From: Novosphingobium sp. PC22D
GTDB lineage: Bacteria; Pseudomonadota; Alphaproteobacteria; Sphingomonadales; Sphingomonadaceae
Direction: 5' to 3'
Length of the DNA: 64,000 nt
Assembly: GCF_002556635.1 (NCBI RefSeq)
Contig: NZ_MWMO01000009.1
Coordinates: 1 to 64,000, forward strand
Shown here: in pieces, positions 26,376-34,771 of the stretch
Numbering within the stretch: the first letter of the stretch is position 1
How the letters are laid out: each line of letters opens with the position of its first letter
The notes under the pieces: generated by a model
What the model was told of the DNA's origin: nothing
The model's input: the letters and a program-made list of their open reading frames with translations, nothing else
Databases searched by the model: none
Translations under genes and position numbers: made by a program

Positions 26376-26804
26376 TTAGAGCGCCGCCGCCGGGCCCAGC
26401 AGGCGCAGCGTGTGTTCGTCGCGCGCTCCGGCGAAAAGGCCGTCGAGCACCTCGCCGAATTCGGGCGCCGCGCTGACAGTCTCGAACAGCGTCATCGAGC
26501 TGCGCAGCTTCATTGCGTCGACTTCACCGAAGATCTGCTCCGCGCCGCGCTTGCCGCGCCACGCGAGCGCGGCGTTGGTGCATTCGAGCAGACGCCGGCC
26601 GAGCAGGGGATGCAGGGCATAGGACCGCGCCTCGTCACGATCCGCGAGGGCATAGAATCGCGCGGTCTGCGATCGCCCGAGACCGGCGATCTGCGGGAAG
26701 ATGAACCAGATCCAGTGCGATCGCTTGGCGCCGTCGCGAATCTCGGCGAGCGCCTGCTCGTAGACATCCTCCTGCGCCGAAACGAAGCGATCGAGATCGG
26801 GCAT
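26376..26804 (-). CDS. DUF1810 family protein
   Basis: This 142-aa protein has the DUF1810 signature: LDRFVSAQEDVYEQALAEIRDGAKRSHWIWFIFPQIAGLG, then FYALADRDEARSYALHPLLGRRL and MKLRSSMTLF. The family (about 140-150 aa) is common but biochemically uncharacterised. It is convergent with the dipeptidase gene. It lies two bases downstream of the DUF2945-like gene on the same strand, so it may share the EcfG-type promoter at 27299-27323 as the last gene of a three-gene stress operon. Confidence 0.87.
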   Translation of the reverse strand: MPDLDRFVSAQEDVYEQALAEIRDGAKRSHWIWFIFPQIAGLGRSQTARFYALADRDEARSYALHPLLGRRLLECTNAALAWRGKRGAEQIFGEVDAMKLRSSMTLFETVSAAPEFGEVLDGLFAGARDEHTLRLLGPAAAL

Positions 26805-26806
26805 GC

Positions 26807-27025
26807 TCAGGCCTTCTCGAGTTCCGATCCGCGCTTGAGCAGCTTCGTGCCGTCGTCCTGGCAGATCACGTAGGCGGGGTTGTCCGCGGTGCCGTTGCGG
26901 CGGATGCGCTTGCCCTTGATCGTCCGGCTGACCTTGCGTTCGAAGCGCTCGGCGATCTGTCCGGTGGCGGTTCCGGTGCCCCAGTTCCAGCGCACCGTGG
27001 TCCCCTGACGGTACGAATTGGCCAT
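26807..27025 (-). CDS. DUF2945 (hypervirulence-associated TUDOR-like) protein
   Basis: The 72-aa protein starts MANSYRQGTTVRWNWGTGTATGQIAERF and continues TIKGKRIRRNGTADNPAYVI...KRGSELEK. This matches the small HVA1/DUF2945 TUDOR-like family. It is a compact beta-barrel, often basic, of unknown molecular role and often linked to stress. I start at 27025 and reject the long upstream frame that overlaps the next gene. It lies 5 bases downstream of the small membrane protein gene. Confidence 0.82.
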   Translation of the reverse strand: MANSYRQGTTVRWNWGTGTATGQIAERFERKVSRTIKGKRIRRNGTADNPAYVICQDDGTKLLKRGSELEKA

Positions 27026-27030
27026 GCCGC

Positions 27031-27246
27031 CTATTCCTGCGCCACCTGTTCCTGCGCGACCTGCTCGGAATCGGCGATGCCGCCGGTGTCGTCCGCCGAT
27101 CCGATCGCGCCGGTGATCCAGATCGCCGACAGCGCGACGATCGCCAGCACCAGGCTCGCGATCAGGACATAGCGAACGATGTGCGGAGTCGAACCGGCAC
27201 GGGCGCGATCGTCTTCGACATGTATCTCGGTGCCACGGTTTTCCAT
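27031..27246 (-). CDS. small single-span membrane protein, EcfG-type promoter
   Basis: The 71-aa protein starts at the ATG at 27246, six bases after AAGGAG. A hydrophilic N-terminus is followed by one transmembrane helix (IVRYVLIASLVLAIVALSAIWITG) and an acidic tail ending EQVAQEQVAQE. No family is recognised. A perfect EcfG-type promoter lies about 53 bases upstream, so it probably heads a stress-induced operon with the DUF2945 and DUF1810 genes. Confidence 0.65.
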   Translation of the reverse strand: MENRGTEIHVEDDRARAGSTPHIVRYVLIASLVLAIVALSAIWITGAIGSADDTGGIADSEQVAQEQVAQE

Positions 27247-27298
27247 GTGCAACTCCTTCGAAATGCGTTTCGCCGGCTGATTGCCGGCTCACTGACGA

Positions 27299-27323
27299 AA
27301 CGCATCAGAAGCGGGGCCGTTCC
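27299..27323 (-). promoter_or_regulatory. EcfG-type general stress promoter
   Basis: On the minus strand GGAAC (27323-27319), a 16-base spacer and CGTT (27302-27299) match the EcfG consensus exactly. It points at the small membrane protein gene, in the gap after dapD. Confidence 0.65.
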
Positions 27324-27360
27324 TGCGGCCCGCCATGTGTCTCCCGCGTATCCCTGCCCG

Positions 27361-28197
27361 TCAGTCGCGCAGGAGTTCGTTGATCCCGGTCTTGGAGCGC
27401 GTCTGCGCGTCGACCGTCTTGACGATTACCGCGCAGTAGAGCGAGGGGCCGGCGGTTCCGTCGGCGAGCGGCTTGCCCGGCAGGGCGCCGGGGACCACGA
27501 CCGAATAGGGGGGAACCCGGCCGAAATGAACCTCGCCCGACGCACGGTCGACGATCTTGGTCGAGGCACCGAGGAAGACGCCCATCGAGAGCACCGAACC
27601 CTCGCCGACGACCACGCCCTCGGCGACTTCGGAGCGCGCGCCGATGAAGCAGTTGTCCTCGATCACGACCGGCCCGGCCTGGAGCGGTTCGAGCACCCCG
27701 CCGATCCCGGCGCCGCCCGAGATGTGGCAGTTCCTGCCGATCTGCGCGCACGAGCCGATGGTCGCCCAGGTGTCGACCATGGTGCCTTCGCCGACATAGG
27801 CGCCGATGTTGACGAAGCTGGGCATCAGCACCACGCCCTTGCCGATGAAGGTGCCACGGCGCGCGACCGCGCCCGGCACGACGCGAAATCCGCCTTCGCG
27901 GAACCTGGCCTCGTCCCACCCGTCGAACTTGACCGGAACCTTGTCGAAGGCGGGGGCGCCGCCCGCGGCGGCGGCGAGCGTGACGTTGTCGTTCAGGCGG
28001 AACGAGAGCAGCACCGCTTTCTTGAGCCACTGGTTGACGGTCCAGCCGCCCTTGCCGTCAGGCTCGGCGACGCGGGCATCGCCGCTTTCGAGCATGGCCA
28101 GGGCCTCATCCACGATCGTACGCACGTCCGTGCTGGCGGGGGAAACGGCATCGCGGCCTTCCCAGGCGGCTTCGATCGCGGATTGGATATCGGACAT
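27361..28197 (-). CDS. dapD: 2,3,4,5-tetrahydropyridine-2,6-dicarboxylate N-succinyltransferase
   Basis: DapD transfers succinyl from succinyl-CoA to tetrahydrodipicolinate in lysine and diaminopimelate synthesis. The 278-aa protein has the N-terminal helical domain ([17 protein letters not shown]) and a left-handed beta-helix of hexapeptide repeats ([43 protein letters not shown]). The conserved [23 protein letters not shown] segment follows. I start at 28197, rejecting an upstream frame. Size and motifs are typical. It lies in a minus-strand run after gmk, and its cytoplasmic trimer role is standard. Confidence 0.95.
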   Translation of the reverse strand: MSDIQSAIEAAWEGRDAVSPASTDVRTIVDEALAMLESGDARVAEPDGKGGWTVNQWLKKAVLLSFRLNDNVTLAAAAGGAPAFDKVPVKFDGWDEARFREGGFRVVPGAVARRGTFIGKGVVLMPSFVNIGAYVGEGTMVDTWATIGSCAQIGRNCHISGGAGIGGVLEPLQAGPVVIEDNCFIGARSEVAEGVVVGEGSVLSMGVFLGASTKIVDRASGEVHFGRVPPYSVVVPGALPGKPLADGTAGPSLYCAVIVKTVDAQTRSKTGINELLRD

Positions 28198-28267
28198 GAA
28201 CTGGCTCCAGATGCTTCGGCGTCGAGCGCGCCTATCGCCTGCAACCGGCAAGGACAAGTCCGTCGGC

Positions 28268-28945
28268 TCAGGCGGGCTCGCCCGAAGCCGGATCGGGCCG
28301 CGTCAACTCGCGAACGAATCCGATAAGACCCGTCTGGCGCGCACGGCGCATGCGCTCGGCGGCAAGGATCTGCGTGACCTTCTCGAAGCAGGTATCGATC
28401 GCATCGTTGACGACAACGTAATCGTAGCCGTCCCAGTGGCTGATCTCCGCCTGCGCTCGGGCCATGCGCGCCTCGATGATCTCGGCGCTGTCGGTGCCGC
28501 GCGAGGTGAGCCGGCGGCGCAGTTCATCGAGGCTGGGCGGCAGCAGGAACACGCGCACGACATCGGTTTCGAGCTTCTGGTAGAGCTGCTGGGTGCCTTG
28601 CCAGTCGATGTCGAACAGGAAGTCCTGTCCGTCCTTGAGGCCGGCCTTCACTTGCGCCTTGGGCGTGCCGTAGCAATTGCCGAAGACGTGCGCCCACTCG
28701 AGAAACTCCTCGGCCTCGACCATGCGGTCGAATTGATTTCGGTCCACGAAGATGTAGTCGCGCCCGTCGGTCTCGCCGGGGCGCGGCTGGCGGGTCGTTA
28801 CCGAAACCGACATGCGGATCTGCGGGTCATGTTCAAGCAGCATGCGCGAGATCGTGGTCTTTCCCGCTCCCGAGGGCGAGGACAGGATGAACATCAGGCC
28901 ACGGCGCTGGAGCGCGTCGCTTCCCTTGGGCGTCTGCGAAGTCAT
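28268..28945 (-). CDS. gmk: guanylate kinase
   Basis: Gmk phosphorylates GMP to GDP. The 225-aa protein has the P-loop [11 protein letters not shown], the GMP-binding [19 protein letters not shown] and GNCYGTPK segments, and [13 protein letters not shown], then a typical lid region with [10 protein letters not shown]. The N-terminus carries about 15 residues before the core, within the usual range. It is transcribed with the flanking minus-strand genes (hypothetical protein upstream, dapD downstream). Nothing unusual is seen. Confidence 0.95.
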   Translation of the reverse strand: MTSQTPKGSDALQRRGLMFILSSPSGAGKTTISRMLLEHDPQIRMSVSVTTRQPRPGETDGRDYIFVDRNQFDRMVEAEEFLEWAHVFGNCYGTPKAQVKAGLKDGQDFLFDIDWQGTQQLYQKLETDVVRVFLLPPSLDELRRRLTSRGTDSAEIIEARMARAQAEISHWDGYDYVVVNDAIDTCFEKVTQILAAERMRRARQTGLIGFVRELTRPDPASGEPA

Positions 28946-28994
28946 CGGCTGCCGATGGCGGGCCGTGACGGTCAGATCAAGAGGGAAACCGGGC

Positions 28995-29429
28995 TTATCC
29001 GGCCTTGTTCTCGTCTTCCTCGCCGTCCTCGGCCTGCTCGTGGAGCGCGATCTCGCCTTCGACCTTGGCTGCCGATCCGCGCGAACGGTCGTAGAGCGTC
29101 TTGGCCAGCAGCCCGCCGCCGACGAGGATCATTCCCGGCACCGAGCGCGTCGCGACCTTGGCGACGGCGGTGTGCAGCAGCGTTTCGCCCAGCGTGCGCC
29201 CTTTGAGGATCGCGCGGGCCTTGCGCGGGGTGTAACGCGATCCGAGCAGCGCGCGTTCGACTGCGCGGCGGGCCAGCATCGAGCCGCTGCGCAGCGCGAC
29301 GTCGGCGATGACCAGATTGGTGTGGGGGTTGGGGCTTGGGCCCGCGAAGTCTTCCGGAGAACCGGCCACCTTGTCGACGAGCGGCTCCGCCTTCCTGCCC
29401 AGTTTGTCGCCCAGCTTGCGTTTGGCCAT
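28995..29429 (-). CDS. conserved hypothetical protein, sphingomonad type
   Basis: The 144-aa protein has a basic N-terminus (MAKRKLGDKLGRKAEPLVDKVAG), a middle part rich in Ala, Arg and Leu (NLVIADVALRSGSMLARRAVERALL), and a hydrophobic stretch (SVPGMILVGGGLLAKTLYD) that could be a membrane-associated helix. An acidic tail follows. I recall no defined domain. It sits between the SspB-like and gmk genes on the same strand; the frame and codon use look genuine. Function unknown. Confidence 0.7.
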   Translation of the reverse strand: MAKRKLGDKLGRKAEPLVDKVAGSPEDFAGPSPNPHTNLVIADVALRSGSMLARRAVERALLGSRYTPRKARAILKGRTLGETLLHTAVAKVATRSVPGMILVGGGLLAKTLYDRSRGSAAKVEGEIALHEQAEDGEEDENKAG

Positions 29430-29458
29430 CGATCCCCTGCCTCCCGGGCGCGGCCCGG

Positions 29459-29962
29459 CTACTTCTTCTTGCCGAAATCGACCGAAACGACGTTCGATCC
29501 ATCCTCGCTGGAAGTAATGCGCGAAGCGGCGTCGCGTTCCTCGCCGTCGTTTTCGGCCGGCGACTGTGCGTCGAATTCGTCTTCGTCCGTGGTCGCCTGG
29601 AACTGGAGCCCGAAATCGACGGCCGGGTCAACGAAGGCGGTAATCGCTGCGAAGGGAACCACCAGCTTGGCCGGGATCTGGTTGAAGCTCAGCCCTACCG
29701 AAAATCCGTGCTCGTCCACGTCGAGATCCCAGAACTTGTTCTGGAGGACAATGGTCATTTCGTCGGGAAAACGCTGACGCAGTTCTTGCGGAACGCTCAC
29801 GCCGGGAGCCGAAGTCTTGAAGGTGATGTAGAAATGATGCGCACCGGGTAGCTCTCCGGCGGACGCTTCGACTTGGCCGAGAACGCGCCCGACAACGGCG
29901 CGCAGGGCTTCCTGCACGATCTCGTCGTAGGGAATGAGGCTGTCGGGCGGCGTATCGTTCAT
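29459..29962 (-). CDS. sspB: SspB-like ClpXP adaptor
   Basis: The 167-aa protein has the alphaproteobacterial SspB layout: [55 protein letters not shown] and [38 protein letters not shown] flexible acidic tail ends in [10 protein letters not shown], which would contact ClpX. SspB delivers ssrA-tagged and some native substrates to ClpXP. I start at the ATG at 29962 and reject the upstream extension. It is divergent from hisB. Confidence 0.88.
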   Translation of the reverse strand: MNDTPPDSLIPYDEIVQEALRAVVGRVLGQVEASAGELPGAHHFYITFKTSAPGVSVPQELRQRFPDEMTIVLQNKFWDLDVDEHGFSVGLSFNQIPAKLVVPFAAITAFVDPAVDFGLQFQATTDEDEFDAQSPAENDGEERDAASRITSSEDGSNVVSVDFGKKK

Positions 29963-30100
29963 GGGTGCTAAGTGCGCATGGCGAGGTGCGCGGTCAAGGC
30001 GCTTCGCATCTGCATACGGGACAATCCTCAGGTTTTGCCCCCGATTCGCGCTTGCCTTTGCCTCGGATCGCCTGGCGGACACCGACTCGGCAAGCGCCGA

Positions 30101-30128
30101 TTGATTCCCCGCGACAGCCGACTATAGG
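30101..30128 (+). promoter_or_regulatory. candidate hisB promoter giving a leaderless message
   Basis: TTGATT (30101-30106), a 16-base spacer and TATAGG (30123-30128) lie directly before hisB. Transcription would start close to the ATG at 30136. No ribosome-binding sequence precedes that ATG. Confidence 0.4.
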
Positions 30129-30135
30129 CGCTTGC

Positions 30136-30729
30136 ATGCGTACTGCACGGATCCAGCGGAAGACAAACGAGACCGACATCCTCGTCGATGTCGATCTTGA
30201 CGGGATTGGCAAATACGAGGTCTCGACCGGGATCGGCTTCCTCGATCACATGATCGAGCAGTTCTCGCGCCACTCGCTGATCGACATCACCTGCAAGATC
30301 GCGGGCGACCTCCACGTCGATCAGCACCACACCACCGAAGACAGCGCGATCGCGATCGGACAAGCGATCGACAAGGCGCTTGGCGACAAGTCGGGAATCG
30401 GCCGCTACGGCTCTGCCTATTCGCCGATGGACGAGACGCTGGCGCGCGTCGCGCTCGATATCTCGGGGCGGCCCTACCTCGTGTGGAAGGCGAAGTTCAG
30501 CCAGGAACGTCTCGGCGAGATGGATACCGAGCTGTTCGAACACTGGTTCCACTCGATCGCACAGGCGGCCGGGATCACGCTGCATATCGAGCTGCTCTAT
30601 GGGCAGAACAATCACCATATCTGCGAGGCGATCTACAAGGGGTTCGCGCGGGCGATGCGCACCGCGGTCGAAAGCGATCCGCGCAAGGGCGGGGCGATCC
30701 CGTCCACCAAGGGGCAACTCGGTGGCTGA
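30136..30729 (+). CDS. hisB: imidazoleglycerol-phosphate dehydratase
   Basis: HisB dehydrates imidazole glycerol phosphate in histidine synthesis. The 197-aa monofunctional enzyme has the paired metal-binding motifs [14 protein letters not shown] and [20 protein letters not shown] in the first repeat. The second repeat has [18 protein letters not shown] and [19 protein letters not shown] start at 30136, where the product begins [10 protein letters not shown]. No Shine-Dalgarno sequence is seen, and a -10-like box lies 7 bases upstream. It opens the his cluster; hisH follows after 8 bases. Confidence 0.95.
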   Translation: MRTARIQRKTNETDILVDVDLDGIGKYEVSTGIGFLDHMIEQFSRHSLIDITCKIAGDLHVDQHHTTEDSAIAIGQAIDKALGDKSGIGRYGSAYSPMDETLARVALDISGRPYLVWKAKFSQERLGEMDTELFEHWFHSIAQAAGITLHIELLYGQNNHHICEAIYKGFARAMRTAVESDPRKGGAIPSTKGQLGG

Positions 30730-30737
30730 TTGCGATC

Positions 30738-31367
30738 GTGGCTGAGGTTCTCGCCCTGATCGATTACGGCGCGGGCAATCTGCAATCGGTCGCCAATGCG
30801 CTGAGGGCGGCCGGCGCCGAAAACGTGCGCGTAACCGACAATGCCGATGTCGTGCGCGCCGCGGACCGGGTCGTCCTGCCGGGTGTCGGTTCGTTCCGCG
30901 CCTGCGCCGAGGGGCTGCGCGCGATCCCGCACATGGTCGAGGCGATGACGGAGCGCGTCCACGTCGGTGGTGCGCCGTTCCTGGGTATCTGCGTGGGCAT
31001 GCAGCTTCTCGCGACGCGCGGGCTCGAGCATGGCGAGACGCCGGGACTTGACTGGATTGCTGGCGAAGTGCGCCTGATCGAGCGGACCGACCCGGCGATC
31101 AAGGTGCCGCACATGGGCTGGAACGCGGTCTCGCCGGGGCACCATGACCGTACCGCCGGGCTGATCGAGAAAGGCGAGGCGTATTTTCTCCACTCCTATC
31201 ATTTCGCGGCCGAGGAAGCCGAAGCGGTGGCGGCGATGACCGATCACGGTGGCGGGCTTGTCGCCGCCGTGGCGAAGGACAATGTGGTGGGCGTGCAGTT
31301 CCACCCCGAAAAGAGCCAGGCCTATGGCCTTTCGTTGCTTGCCCGTTTCCTCGAATGGAAGCCCTGA
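30738..31367 (+). CDS. hisH: imidazole glycerol phosphate synthase glutaminase subunit
   Basis: HisH supplies ammonia to HisF. The 209-aa class I glutamine amidotransferase starts at GTG 30738 (AEVLALIDYGAGNL). It has LPGVGSF, the nucleophile Cys in FLGICVGMQLL, YFLHSYHF, and the His/Glu pair in VVGVQFHPEKS. The gene sits 8 bases after hisB and 1 base before hisA, so the cluster is an operon. All catalytic residues are present. Confidence 0.95.
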   Translation: MAEVLALIDYGAGNLQSVANALRAAGAENVRVTDNADVVRAADRVVLPGVGSFRACAEGLRAIPHMVEAMTERVHVGGAPFLGICVGMQLLATRGLEHGETPGLDWIAGEVRLIERTDPAIKVPHMGWNAVSPGHHDRTAGLIEKGEAYFLHSYHFAAEEAEAVAAMTDHGGGLVAAVAKDNVVGVQFHPEKSQAYGLSLLARFLEWKP

Positions 31368-31368
31368 C

Positions 31369-32097
31369 ATGATCGTTTTTCCCGCCATCGACCTCAAGCA
31401 GGGGCAGGTCGTGCGGCTGGCCGAGGGCGATATGGGCCGTGCCACGATCTACGGCGACGATCCCGCCGCGCAGGCCATGCTTTTCGCCGACGCGGGCTCG
31501 CAGTTCCTCCACGTCGTCGATCTCGACGGCTCGTTCGCGGGCCGGGCGGAGAACCGCGCGGCGGTTGAATCGATCCTCGAGGTGTTCCCCGGCCACGTTC
31601 AACTCGGCGGCGGCATCCGCACGCCAGAGGCGGTCGAGGGCTGGTTCGAGCTTGGCGTCAGCCGCCTCGTCATGGGCACCGCCGCGCTCAAGGACCCGCA
31701 ATTCGTCAAGGACATGGCGCGCGAGTTTCCCGGCGGCATCGTCGTCGCGGTCGATGCGCGCGACGGCATGGTCGCGACCGAGGGTTGGGCCTCGGTCTCC
31801 GACGTGCCGGTCGCGGACATGGCGCGCCGCTTCGAGGACGCGGGCGTCGCCTCGCTGCTGTTCACCGACATCGGCCGCGACGGCATGCTCAAGGGCTGCA
31901 ACGTCCAGGCCACCGTCGATCTCGCCCGCGAAACGGACCTGCCGGTGATCGCCAGCGGCGGGGTGAAGGGCATCGACGACATCCGCATGCTCGCGCTCCA
32001 CGCCAGTGACGGCATCGAGGGCGTGATCACCGGGCGCGCGCTCTACGACGGCCGGCTCGACCTCGCGACCGCGATCGCGATGGCGGAAAGGGTCTGA
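31369..32097 (+). CDS. hisA: ProFAR isomerase (phosphoribosylformimino-AICAR-P isomerase)
   Basis: HisA isomerises ProFAR to PRFAR. This 242-aa TIM barrel begins MIVFPAIDLKQGQVVRL with the catalytic Asp in AIDLK. The second catalytic Asp is in LLFTDIGRDGMLKGCN. Phosphate-binding loops LGGGIRTPEAVEGW and VIASGGVKGIDDI are present. It follows the hisH stop after 1 base and is followed by a small membrane ORF before hisF. Confidence 0.95.
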   Translation: MIVFPAIDLKQGQVVRLAEGDMGRATIYGDDPAAQAMLFADAGSQFLHVVDLDGSFAGRAENRAAVESILEVFPGHVQLGGGIRTPEAVEGWFELGVSRLVMGTAALKDPQFVKDMAREFPGGIVVAVDARDGMVATEGWASVSDVPVADMARRFEDAGVASLLFTDIGRDGMLKGCNVQATVDLARETDLPVIASGGVKGIDDIRMLALHASDGIEGVITGRALYDGRLDLATAIAMAERV

Positions 32098-32102
32098 CCG
32101 CA

Positions 32103-32354
32103 ATGCTCCTGCTCGTTGCCCTGGCGGCCGCGTTGGCACTGCTCGGTTTCATCGGCCACGATGTATTCCGCGGGCGCACGGGGATTGGCGGCCTGCTGGT
32201 CTCGCGCCGGGCCTCCGCGCCACTGTTCTGGGCGGTCATGGTGTTTTACGCGCTCGGCGCGGTCGGCATGGTCCTTGCGGCGGCATTCGACACGGCAGAC
32301 CTTGAGTGCGACGCCAGCGGGATGTGCAGGGGCATCGTCGAGGTGCCGGCATGA
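32103..32354 (+). CDS. small integral membrane protein between hisA and hisF
   Basis: This 83-aa protein has two hydrophobic helices: [21 protein letters not shown] at the N-terminus and [22 protein letters not shown] in the second half. A periplasmic or cytoplasmic tail with two cysteines (LECDASGMC) follows. The stop overlaps the hisF start (ATGA), so it is translated as part of the his operon. No known domain. Insertion of a membrane ORF inside a tight amino-acid operon is unexpected, and its function is unknown. Confidence 0.7.
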   Translation: MLLLVALAAALALLGFIGHDVFRGRTGIGGLLVSRRASAPLFWAVMVFYALGAVGMVLAAAFDTADLECDASGMCRGIVEVPA

Positions 32355-33109
32355 CCGTGTGCGTGCGCGTGATTCCCTGTCTCGACGTTGCCGACGGGCG
32401 CGTGGTCAAGGGCGTGAACTTCGTCGATCTCATCGATGCGGGCGATCCGGTCGAGCAGGCGCGCGCCTATGATGCGGCGGGCGCGGACGAGCTGTGCTTT
32501 CTCGACATCTCGGCGAGCCACCAGAATCGCGGTACGCTGCTCGACATCGTGCGGCGCACCGCCGAGGTCTGCTTCATGCCCTTCACCGTCGGCGGCGGCG
32601 TGCGCACCGCCGAGGATGCGCGCGCGCTGCTGCTGGCGGGCGCGGACAAGGTAGCGGTCAATTCGGCCGCCGTGTCCCGCCCCGAAGTGGTGAGCGAGAT
32701 CGCCGAGCGCTTCGGCAGCCAGTGCGTCGTCGCTTCGGTCGATGCGCGCCGGACCGGGACGGGGTGGGAAATCTTCACTCACGGCGGGCGCCGCGCGACC
32801 GGGATAGACGCGCTCGAGCATGCCGCCAGGCTGGCCGAACTGGGCGCGGGCGAACTGCTCGTCACCTCGATGGACGGCGATGGCACCAAGGCGGGCTACG
32901 ATCTCGAACTGACTCGCGCGATCGCCGATTCGGTCTCGGTGCCGGTCGTCGCCAGCGGCGGTGTCGGCACGCTCGATCACCTCGTCGCCGGGGTGACCGA
33001 GGGCCATGCGAGCGCGGTGCTCGCGGCCTCGATTTTTCACTTCGGCACACACTCCATCGCCGAGGCGCACGCGGCGCTGCGCGCGGCGGGGCTTCCCGCG
33101 CGTGCCTAA
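32351..33109 (+). CDS. hisF: imidazole glycerol phosphate synthase cyclase subunit
   Basis: HisF cyclises PRFAR with HisH-derived ammonia to imidazole glycerol phosphate and AICAR. The 252-aa TIM barrel starts [22 protein letters not shown] with catalytic Asp in CLDV. It has [15 protein letters not shown], a second Asp in [15 protein letters not shown], and [13 protein letters not shown]. Length is typical. The ATG overlaps the stop of the membrane ORF. Confidence 0.95.
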   Translation: MTVCVRVIPCLDVADGRVVKGVNFVDLIDAGDPVEQARAYDAAGADELCFLDISASHQNRGTLLDIVRRTAEVCFMPFTVGGGVRTAEDARALLLAGADKVAVNSAAVSRPEVVSEIAERFGSQCVVASVDARRTGTGWEIFTHGGRRATGIDALEHAARLAELGAGELLVTSMDGDGTKAGYDLELTRAIADSVSVPVVASGGVGTLDHLVAGVTEGHASAVLAASIFHFGTHSIAEAHAALRAAGLPARA

Positions 33110-33230
33110 CGGTATCTTAAGCGGCCCCTAGATATTGTCCTGTATAGGGACGGTTCGCTGGCACGGCTTGCTGCACTGCGTCATCGTCGCCATGGCATCG
33201 ACAATCGCCCGAGTCCTTCGCGGGCGTTCA

Positions 33231-33425
33231 ATGAAGGAACGTTCCTTGCGCCGCGCCCCGATCTGGATTGCTCTGGTTGCAACCTCGGCCATCTCCACGC
33301 CCGCCTTTGCCGGCGGCAGCTTTCCGCTTCCGGAGCCTAGCAGCCTCGTTCTTTTCGGCCTTGGTGCCGCCGGCCTTGCCTTGGGCCGCCGCCTCGCGAC
33401 GAAGAAGACCTCCGACAAGGACTGA
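33231..33425 (+). CDS. minimal PEP-CTERM protein
   Basis: The 64-aa product (ATG at 33231) has a signal peptide (ERSLRRAPIWIALVATSAISTPAFA), a spacer of only about 8 residues (GGSFPLPE), then a canonical PEP-CTERM tail: PEPSSLVLFGLGAAGLALGRR plus a basic end. Such tails are recognised and cleaved by exosortase at the inner membrane. Here almost nothing lies between signal and tail. It sits between hisF and hisE. The ATG at 33192 is an alternative start with a longer leader. No exosortase gene is in the window. Confidence 0.6.
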   Translation: MKERSLRRAPIWIALVATSAISTPAFAGGSFPLPEPSSLVLFGLGAAGLALGRRLATKKTSDKD

Positions 33426-33503
33426 TCCGGAACGGCCGCGCGCGAGCCGTTCTCGCCCCGGTTTCGCTTGACCGCCGCTTCGGCTCGCCGCATGGCCGCG
33501 CGG

Positions 33504-33827
33504 ATGAGCGCCCCCGACACTCTCGTCCGGCTCGAGCAGACGATCGCCGCACGCCGCGGCGCCGATCCCGATTCGAGCTACGTCGCGAAGCTTAACGCCA
33601 AGGGCCTGGGCAAGATCACCCAGAAGCTCGGCGAGGAAGCGGTCGAGACCGTGATCGCCGCGCTGGTCGAGGACCGCGAGGCCCTGGTCGGCGAGGCGGC
33701 CGACCTGCTGTTTCACCTGATGGTCCTGCTGGGCACCAAGGACGTGCCGCTCGCCGAGGTGATGGCCGAACTCGATCGTCGCGAGGGTGTCTCGGGAATC
33801 GCCGAAAAGGCCTCACGCAAGTATTGA
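33504..33827 (+). CDS. hisE: phosphoribosyl-ATP pyrophosphatase
   Basis: HisE hydrolyses PR-ATP to PR-AMP in the second step of histidine synthesis. The 107-aa protein has the MazG-like signature: SSYVAKLNAKGLGKITQKLGEEAVETVIAAL, then GEAADLLFHLMVLL with metal-binding Glu and Asp. I start at 33504 and reject upstream codons. It continues the his group after the PEP-CTERM gene, with the HIT gene 14 bases downstream. Confidence 0.94.
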   Translation: MSAPDTLVRLEQTIAARRGADPDSSYVAKLNAKGLGKITQKLGEEAVETVIAALVEDREALVGEAADLLFHLMVLLGTKDVPLAEVMAELDRREGVSGIAEKASRKY

Positions 33828-33841
33828 GGAGCCCTGACAAG

Positions 33842-34219
33842 ATGCCGATCGACCCGCGCCAGCCCTACGACGACGACAACATCTTCGCCAAGATCCTGCG
33901 CGGCGAACTGCCGTGTTCCAAGGTCTATGAAGACGAGCACGCGCTCGCCTTCAACGACATCCGGCCGCAGGCGCCGGTCCATGTGCTGGTGATTCCCAAG
34001 AGCCCTTATGTGAGCTGGGACGATTTCACCGCCAAGGCATCCGATGCCGAGATCGCCGGCTTCATGCGCGCGGTCGGCAACGTTACCCGCCAGCTCGAGC
34101 TCGACCAGCCGGGCTACCGGCTCATGATCAACATGGGCGGGCACGGGCACCAGGAAGTCCCGCACCTGCACGTCCACGTCTTCGGCGGACGGCAGTTCTT
34201 CCAGATGATCGCGGACTGA
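33842..34219 (+). CDS. HIT family nucleotide hydrolase (HINT-like)
   Basis: The 125-aa protein has the HINT layout: IFAKILRGELPCSKVYEDEHALAFNDI, then PVHVLVIPKSPY, and the catalytic triad HLHVHVFGG. Family members hydrolyse adenosine phosphoramidates and related nucleotides. I start at 33842. It follows hisE by 14 bases and is probably in the same transcript, a common arrangement in alphaproteobacteria. The precise substrate is unknown. Confidence 0.92.
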   Translation: MPIDPRQPYDDDNIFAKILRGELPCSKVYEDEHALAFNDIRPQAPVHVLVIPKSPYVSWDDFTAKASDAEIAGFMRAVGNVTRQLELDQPGYRLMINMGGHGHQEVPHLHVHVFGGRQFFQMIAD

Positions 34220-34309
34220 TCCTCCTGCCGACGCTGCGTGGCCGTCGCGCCGCGAGCCGTTCACCGCAGCTAGGCAGCCTCGACCGACCCGGTTAAACAA
34301 CGCCCAGTC

Positions 34310-34771
34310 ATGACGACATTCCCCCAACCCGCGACCGGAGCGATCGACGGTGACGTGCACCGCTATGCCGTGCGCGTGTACTATGAGGACACCGACGCGG
34401 GCGGCGTGGTCTATCACGCCAACTACCTGCGCTGGTTCGAGCGCGCGCGCACCGATCTGCTGATCCTGCTGGGCGTGGACCAGCGCCGCGCGCTCGAGGC
34501 CGGGGAGGGCGGCTACGCCGTCTCCGAAGCCTCGATCCGTTATCTCGCGCCGGCGCGGCTGGGAGACATCGTGCGGCTCGAAACCGTCGCCGAGACGGTC
34601 CGCCGCGTTTACTGCGTCCTGCGCCAGAGCGCCTGGCGCGAAGCAACCAAACTCAGCGAGGCCAGTTTCCGAGTGGGCTTCATCGGTCCCGATGGAAGGC
34701 CGCGCCCGCAACCCGAAGCCTGGCTCCGCGCCTTTGCGGCGTTCCAGGCCGTCCCGAAAGGACACGAATGA
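34310..34771 (+). CDS. ybgC: Tol-Pal-associated acyl-CoA thioesterase
   Basis: This 153-aa hot-dog fold thioesterase has the YbgC signature YYEDTDAGGVVYHANYLRWFERARTDLL, with the catalytic Asp in EDTDAGG. YAVSEASIRYLAPARLGD follows. It hydrolyses short or medium acyl-CoA. Its stop overlaps the tolQ start (ATGA), placing it first in the tol-pal operon as in many proteobacteria. Start and length are typical. Confidence 0.93.
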   Translation: MTTFPQPATGAIDGDVHRYAVRVYYEDTDAGGVVYHANYLRWFERARTDLLILLGVDQRRALEAGEGGYAVSEASIRYLAPARLGDIVRLETVAETVRRVYCVLRQSAWREATKLSEASFRVGFIGPDGRPRPQPEAWLRAFAAFQAVPKGHE

